Positions 14,645-17,815 of a DNA stretch of 17,815 nucleotides are shown piece after piece. Origin of the DNA: Kocuria sp. GTDB taxonomy: Bacteria > Actinomycetota > Actinomycetes > Actinomycetales > Micrococcaceae. A program made the position numbers and the translations under genes. Location: positions 1-17,815 of the forward strand of contig JAKDJD010000044.1 in the NCBI GenBank assembly GCA_030454085.1. Direction: 5' to 3'. Within the stretch, counting starts at the first letter, position 1, and every line of letters starts with the position of its first letter. The notes under the pieces were generated by a model, which did not search any database, was not told the origin of the DNA, and saw only the letters and a list, made by a program, of their open reading frames with translations.

Positions 14645-15972
14645 CGTCCGCATCCGTTCCCAGAATCGAACACATCGAGGTCGTGCCGGTGGCCGGCCAC
14701 GATTCGATGTTGCTCAACCTCTCCGGCGCCCACGCCCCGTTCTTCACCCGAAACATCGTGGTGATCACGGATGGCGAGGGCCGCACAGGGGTGGGTGAAG
14801 TCCCCGGTGGTGAGCCGATCCGATCGACGATCGAGCAGGCCGCCGGCCTCCTGACCGGCCAACCGATCACCCGGCACAAGTCCCTGCTGCGGCAGGTCTC
14901 TTCCCGTTTCGCCGGCCAGGATGTGGCCGGACGCGGGAACCAGACGTTCGATCAGCGCGTCACGATCCACGCCGTGACGGCCCTGGAATCGGCGTTGCTG
15001 GACCTCAACGGGCAGTTTCTCGGCGTTCCCGTCGCCGAGCTCCTGGGCGACGGGCAGCAACGGGACAGCGTCCCCATGCTGGGGTATTTGTTCTACGTCG
15101 GAGACCCGGACAAAACCGATCTTCCGTACCTGCGGGAACCCGAGGCCAGCGGATGGGATCGCCTGCGGCGGGAAGAAGCCGTGACGCCGGAGGCCGTGGT
15201 CGATCTTGCCAGGGCGGCCGCCGAAAAGTACGGGTTCAAGGACTTCAAACTCAAGGGCGGCGCATTGCCCGGCGAGACCGAAGTCGAGACCGTCAAGGCA
15301 TTGAGCAACGAGTTCCCGGACGCCCGCATCACTCTCGATCCGAACGGCGGCTGGTTGCTCGACGACGCGATCAGATACGGACGCGAGATGGCCCCGTACA
15401 TCGCGTACGCCGAGGACCCCTGCGGCGCCGAAGGCAGGTTTTCCGGGCGTGAGGTCATGGCCGAATTCCGCCGGGCCACCGGCCTGAGGACGGCGACCAA
15501 CATGATCGCGACGGACTGGCGGGAGATGGCCCACGCGATCCGGGAGGCCTCCGTGGACATCCCGCTGGCCGATCCGCATTTCTGGACGATGTGCGGATCC
15601 ACCCGCGTCGCCCAGCTCTGCCACGACTTCGGACTCACGTGGGGGTCCCATTCGAATAATCACTTCGACATCTCCCTGGCGATGTTCACGCAGGTCGGTG
15701 CCGCGGCCCCGGGCAACATCACGGCCCTCGATACCCACTGGATCTGGCAGGACGGTCAGCACCTGACCACCCGGCCCTTCGAGATCCGGGAGGGACAGAT
15801 CGACGTCCCGGAGACGCCCGGTCTGGGCGTGGAGATCGACCGGGACCGGCTCGAGGAGGCCCACCAGCTGTACCTCGAACACGGACTCGGGACCCGCGAC
15901 GACGCCGCGGCCATGCAGTACCTAGTGCCCGGGTGGTCCTTCGACCCCAAGCGTCCGGCACTCGACCGATAG
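14641..15972 (+). CDS. gudD: D-glucarate dehydratase
   Basis: This enzyme converts D-glucarate (and usually L-idarate) to 5-dehydro-4-deoxy-D-glucarate. The 443-residue protein matches Escherichia coli GudD along its length with all catalytic residues at a constant offset of two: Lys203 and Lys205 in DFKLKGG, metal ligands Asp233 in TLDPNGGW and Glu258 in AEDPCG, Asn287 in TATNM, His337 in [11 protein letters not shown] and Asp364 in ALDTHWIW. The substrate-loop segment [18 protein letters not shown] (17-34), GVGEVPGG and the C-terminal RDD and PGWSFD motifs are also kept. The Shine-Dalgarno GAGGAAAG is about twelve bases from the ATG. The gene is third in the operon. Product passes to KdgD. 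Confidence 0.97.
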   Translation: MTSASVPRIEHIEVVPVAGHDSMLLNLSGAHAPFFTRNIVVITDGEGRTGVGEVPGGEPIRSTIEQAAGLLTGQPITRHKSLLRQVSSRFAGQDVAGRGNQTFDQRVTIHAVTALESALLDLNGQFLGVPVAELLGDGQQRDSVPMLGYLFYVGDPDKTDLPYLREPEASGWDRLRREEAVTPEAVVDLARAAAEKYGFKDFKLKGGALPGETEVETVKALSNEFPDARITLDPNGGWLLDDAIRYGREMAPYIAYAEDPCGAEGRFSGREVMAEFRRATGLRTATNMIATDWREMAHAIREASVDIPLADPHFWTMCGSTRVAQLCHDFGLTWGSHSNNHFDISLAMFTQVGAAAPGNITALDTHWIWQDGQHLTTRPFEIREGQIDVPETPGLGVEIDRDRLEEAHQLYLEHGLGTRDDAAAMQYLVPGWSFDPKRPALDR

Positions 15973-15981
15973 GAGACCATC

Positions 15982-17118
15982 ATGACCACCACGACTCGGG
16001 ATTCGATCCGGCACGTCGCCCTCTCGACCGCGCGGCTTCCGCTCTCGGTCCCCATCTCCGACGCCAAGGTCTTCACGGGCCGCCAGAAGCCCATGACGGA
16101 GGTGGTGTTCCTCTTCGCCGAGATCACCACCGAGCAGGGCTTCGAGGGCGTCGGGTTCAGTTATTCGAAGCGGGCAGGCGGACCGGCCCAGTATGCCCAC
16201 GCGAAGGAGATCGGCGAGGGCCTGTTGGGTGAGGACCCCAATGACATCGCCCGGATTGGCACCAAGCTCGTCTGGACGGGCGCATCCGTGGGGCGCTCCG
16301 GCGTCGCAACCCAGGCCATTGCCGCGATCGACCTGGCTCTCCACGATCTCAAGGCGAAGCGTGCGGGGCTCCCCCTGGCCAAGCTGTTGGGCGCCCATCG
16401 TGACTCGGTGCGGACGTACAACACCTCCGGAGGCTTCCTGAACGCCTCGATCGAGGAGGTCAAGGACCGGGCGAGCCGGTCGATCGAGGAAGGAATCGGT
16501 GGGATCAAGATCAAGGTCGGTCTTCCCGATTCGGCCGAGGATCTGCGCAGGGTCGAGGCGGTTCGCGACCACATCGGCCCGGACGTTCCCCTCATGGTGG
16601 ACGCCAATCAGCAGTGGGACAGGGCAACGGCCCTGCGCATGGGTCGGCGGCTCGAGGAATTCGACCTGACGTGGATCGAGGAACCGCTGGACGCCTACGA
16701 CGTCGAGGGCCACGCGGATCTGGCCCGCTCGCTGGACACCCCGATCGCGACGGGCGAGATGCTCGCCTCCGTGGCCGAGCACGAACGGCTCATCGAGAAC
16801 CGCGCGTGTGACATCATCCAGCCCGATTGCCCGAGGGTCGGCGGCGTAACCCAGTTCCAGAGGCTCCTGACCTTGGCCGATCAGGCCGGACTCGATCTCG
16901 CGCCGCACTTTGCGATGGAGATCCACCTCCACCTGGCCGCGACGTATCCGCGGGAACCGTGGGTCGAGCACTTCGACTGGTTGGATCCCCTGTTCAACGA
17001 ACGCTTGGAGACCAGGGACGGACGAATGATCGTTCCTGACCGTCCCGGCCTGGGCGTGACGCTCAGCGACCAGGCACGTGCCTGGACCACCGACTCGGTT
17101 GAATTCGGGGTCAGGTAG
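15982..17118 (+). CDS. L-talarate/galactarate dehydratase
   Basis: The 378-residue mandelate-racemase-family enzyme closely resembles the characterised Salmonella L-talarate/galactarate dehydratase, including SDAKVFTGRQKP (26-37), GVGFSYSKRAGG (56-67), HAKEIGEGLLGEDPNDI (73-89) and the stretch around WVEHFDWLDPLFNE (327-340). Catalytic residues are Lys176 and Lys178 in IKIKVG, metal ligands Asp208 in VDANQQWD, Glu234 in IEEPLDAYD and Glu259 in TGEM, with Asp282 in QPDCPRVGG and His309 in APHFAME as the second acid-base pair. It dehydrates galactarate or L-talarate to 5-dehydro-4-deoxyglucarate, widening the diet of the operon. ATG at 15982 has AGGAGA seven bases upstream, overlapping the gudD stop. 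Its stop overlaps the convergent MFS gene by eight bases. Confidence 0.95.
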   Translation: MTTTTRDSIRHVALSTARLPLSVPISDAKVFTGRQKPMTEVVFLFAEITTEQGFEGVGFSYSKRAGGPAQYAHAKEIGEGLLGEDPNDIARIGTKLVWTGASVGRSGVATQAIAAIDLALHDLKAKRAGLPLAKLLGAHRDSVRTYNTSGGFLNASIEEVKDRASRSIEEGIGGIKIKVGLPDSAEDLRRVEAVRDHIGPDVPLMVDANQQWDRATALRMGRRLEEFDLTWIEEPLDAYDVEGHADLARSLDTPIATGEMLASVAEHERLIENRACDIIQPDCPRVGGVTQFQRLLTLADQAGLDLAPHFAMEIHLHLAATYPREPWVEHFDWLDPLFNERLETRDGRMIVPDRPGLGVTLSDQARAWTTDSVEFGVR

Positions 17119-17815
17119 CGGCGAGTTCGGATGCGGCGGCGTCGTGCTTTCGGGCGCGACGCCGCCTTTTCCAGAGGACAGCGATGCCTCCCGACGCCGC
17201 AACACTCGAGAGCGCGGCGACGGCGCTCATCCAGGAGACCGCGGTCTCCATGGACCACCAGGAGGTCAGCACGCCGACGGCAATCGCCGGGACCCCGGCA
17301 CCGAGGTAGAACACCAGGTACAGCGAGGCGTTGACCCCTCCCCGGGACTCCGCCGGGGTGACGCCGTCGAGCATCGCCGTCGCACCCCCGTAGGCCAGGC
17401 CGTGCCCTGCGCCCGCGAACACCGCGGACCCGAGAACGACGTCGATGCTCCCGCCCCCGTCGAGGGCCAAAACCGCCAGGCTCGCGCCGATCAGCCCTAA
17501 GCCGAGAATCTGCATCCGGATCGGGGAGATGCCCACGATCAAGGGCTGGGTCGCCATCGAGAAGAGGAGCATTGCACCCAGGACGCTGCCCGTCATCGCG
17601 GTCGTGGCATCCGGGAGGGTCCGTTCGAGAACGGTCGGGATCGTGGCCAAGAAGATCCCGGCCCCGGTCCAGGAGAGGAAACCGGTGGTCGCGGCCGCCA
17701 GGAACAGGTGTCGGATCTTTCGCGGGACGCGCGGTGCGGTCGGGCGCCACGTGCGCAACGAGGCGCCGCCGACGCGCGGGAGCCCCGACACCAGGATCCA
17801 GCACACGACCAGGAG
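17111..17815 (-). CDS. MFS transporter, C-terminal half (partial)
   Basis: The frame is open to the right edge, so only the C-terminal 234 or so residues are present. The first codons in the window read as the end of a hydrophobic helix (VVCWILVSGLP), then a basic central loop (RTWRPTAPRVPRKIRH), then about six further membrane segments, consistent with the sixth to twelfth helices of a major facilitator. A Lys/Arg-rich tail (KRRRRARKH) ends the protein. The substrate is not recognisable, and it does not resemble the GudP type closely enough to call it an aldarate carrier. It converges on the talarate/galactarate dehydratase gene with an 8-base tail overlap, and the operon's terminator lies inside its last codons. 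Confidence 0.82.
   Translation of the reverse strand, partial: LLVVCWILVSGLPRVGGASLRTWRPTAPRVPRKIRHLFLAAATTGFLSWTGAGIFLATIPTVLERTLPDATTAMTGSVLGAMLLFSMATQPLIVGISPIRMQILGLGLIGASLAVLALDGGGSIDVVLGSAVFAGAGHGLAYGGATAMLDGVTPAESRGGVNASLYLVFYLGAGVPAIAVGVLTSWWSMETAVSWMSAVAALSSVAASGGIAVLWKRRRRARKHDAAASELAAT
17135..17170 (+). terminator. Rho-independent terminator of the aldarate operon
   Basis: GGCGGCGTCG (17135-17144) pairs perfectly with CGACGCCGCC (17157-17166). Four more pairs (two G-C, two G-U) extend the stem to 14 and close on a TTCG (UUCG) tetraloop at 17149-17152. TTTT follows at 17167-17170. The orientation suits transcripts of the plus-strand operon, ending 17 bases after the dehydratase stop. 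On the minus strand no T-run follows, so it should not stop the MFS transcript. Confidence 0.8.

Overview
The window is high-GC DNA (long spurious open frames on the antisense of most genes, G/C-rich third codon positions, strong GGAGG-type ribosome binding sites). Protein resemblance places it in an actinobacterium, plausibly a Micrococcales-type soil organism. The genus cannot be fixed from the sequence alone. It looks chromosomal and metabolic. No rRNA, tRNA or CRISPR array was seen.

Region 1 (1-272) is non-coding: a 16-bp direct repeat, then a compact element (138-253) with two inward-facing pairs of a GAGGTGGCA-type motif, resembling the ends of an IS21-type insertion sequence with the transposase genes missing. 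Region 2 (273-6817, minus strand) is a complete mevalonate-pathway operon, read mvaK1 - mvaD - pmk - fni - mvaA - mvaS. The first four genes overlap by ATGA/GTGA and the last two junctions are equally tight, so the operon should be translated as a coupled unit. It takes acetoacetyl-CoA plus acetyl-CoA to IPP and DMAPP. The gene order is that of the Streptomyces mevalonate clusters, but no prenyltransferase or terpene gene lies in the window. A candidate promoter and a near-palindrome lie just upstream of mvaK1.

Region 3 (7140-9481) has a divergent glucarate-dehydratase-like enolase-superfamily gene (minus strand) and a YoaK/DUF1275 membrane protein gene (plus strand) broken by an apparent one-base frameshift near 9335-9340.

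Region 4 (9545-17118) is an aldarate (sugar diacid) utilisation locus. A GntP-family permease (minus) is divergent from a LysR-type regulator (plus), which is followed by kdgD, an alpha-ketoglutarate semialdehyde dehydrogenase gene, gudD and an L-talarate/galactarate dehydratase gene. GudD converts D-glucarate, and the talarate/galactarate dehydratase converts galactarate or L-talarate, to 5-dehydro-4-deoxyglucarate. KdgD dehydrates and decarboxylates this to 2,5-dioxopentanoate, and the dehydrogenase oxidises it to 2-oxoglutarate. A sequence motif (GCTTATGATKCAT) is shared by the gntP-lysR and lysR-kdgD intergenic regions; at kdgD it lies inside a perfect 8-bp-arm inverted repeat that overlaps a good promoter. 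These are candidate operators for the LysR protein. The locus ends in a strong UUCG-capped terminator placed inside the end of a convergent, overlapping MFS transporter gene, which runs off the right edge.

Nothing here is clearly a new molecular system. The most unusual items are the miniature IS-like element, the shared operator/promoter architecture, the frameshifted yoaK-like gene, the divergent third dehydratase, and an actinobacterial mevalonate operon without an adjacent terpene gene.
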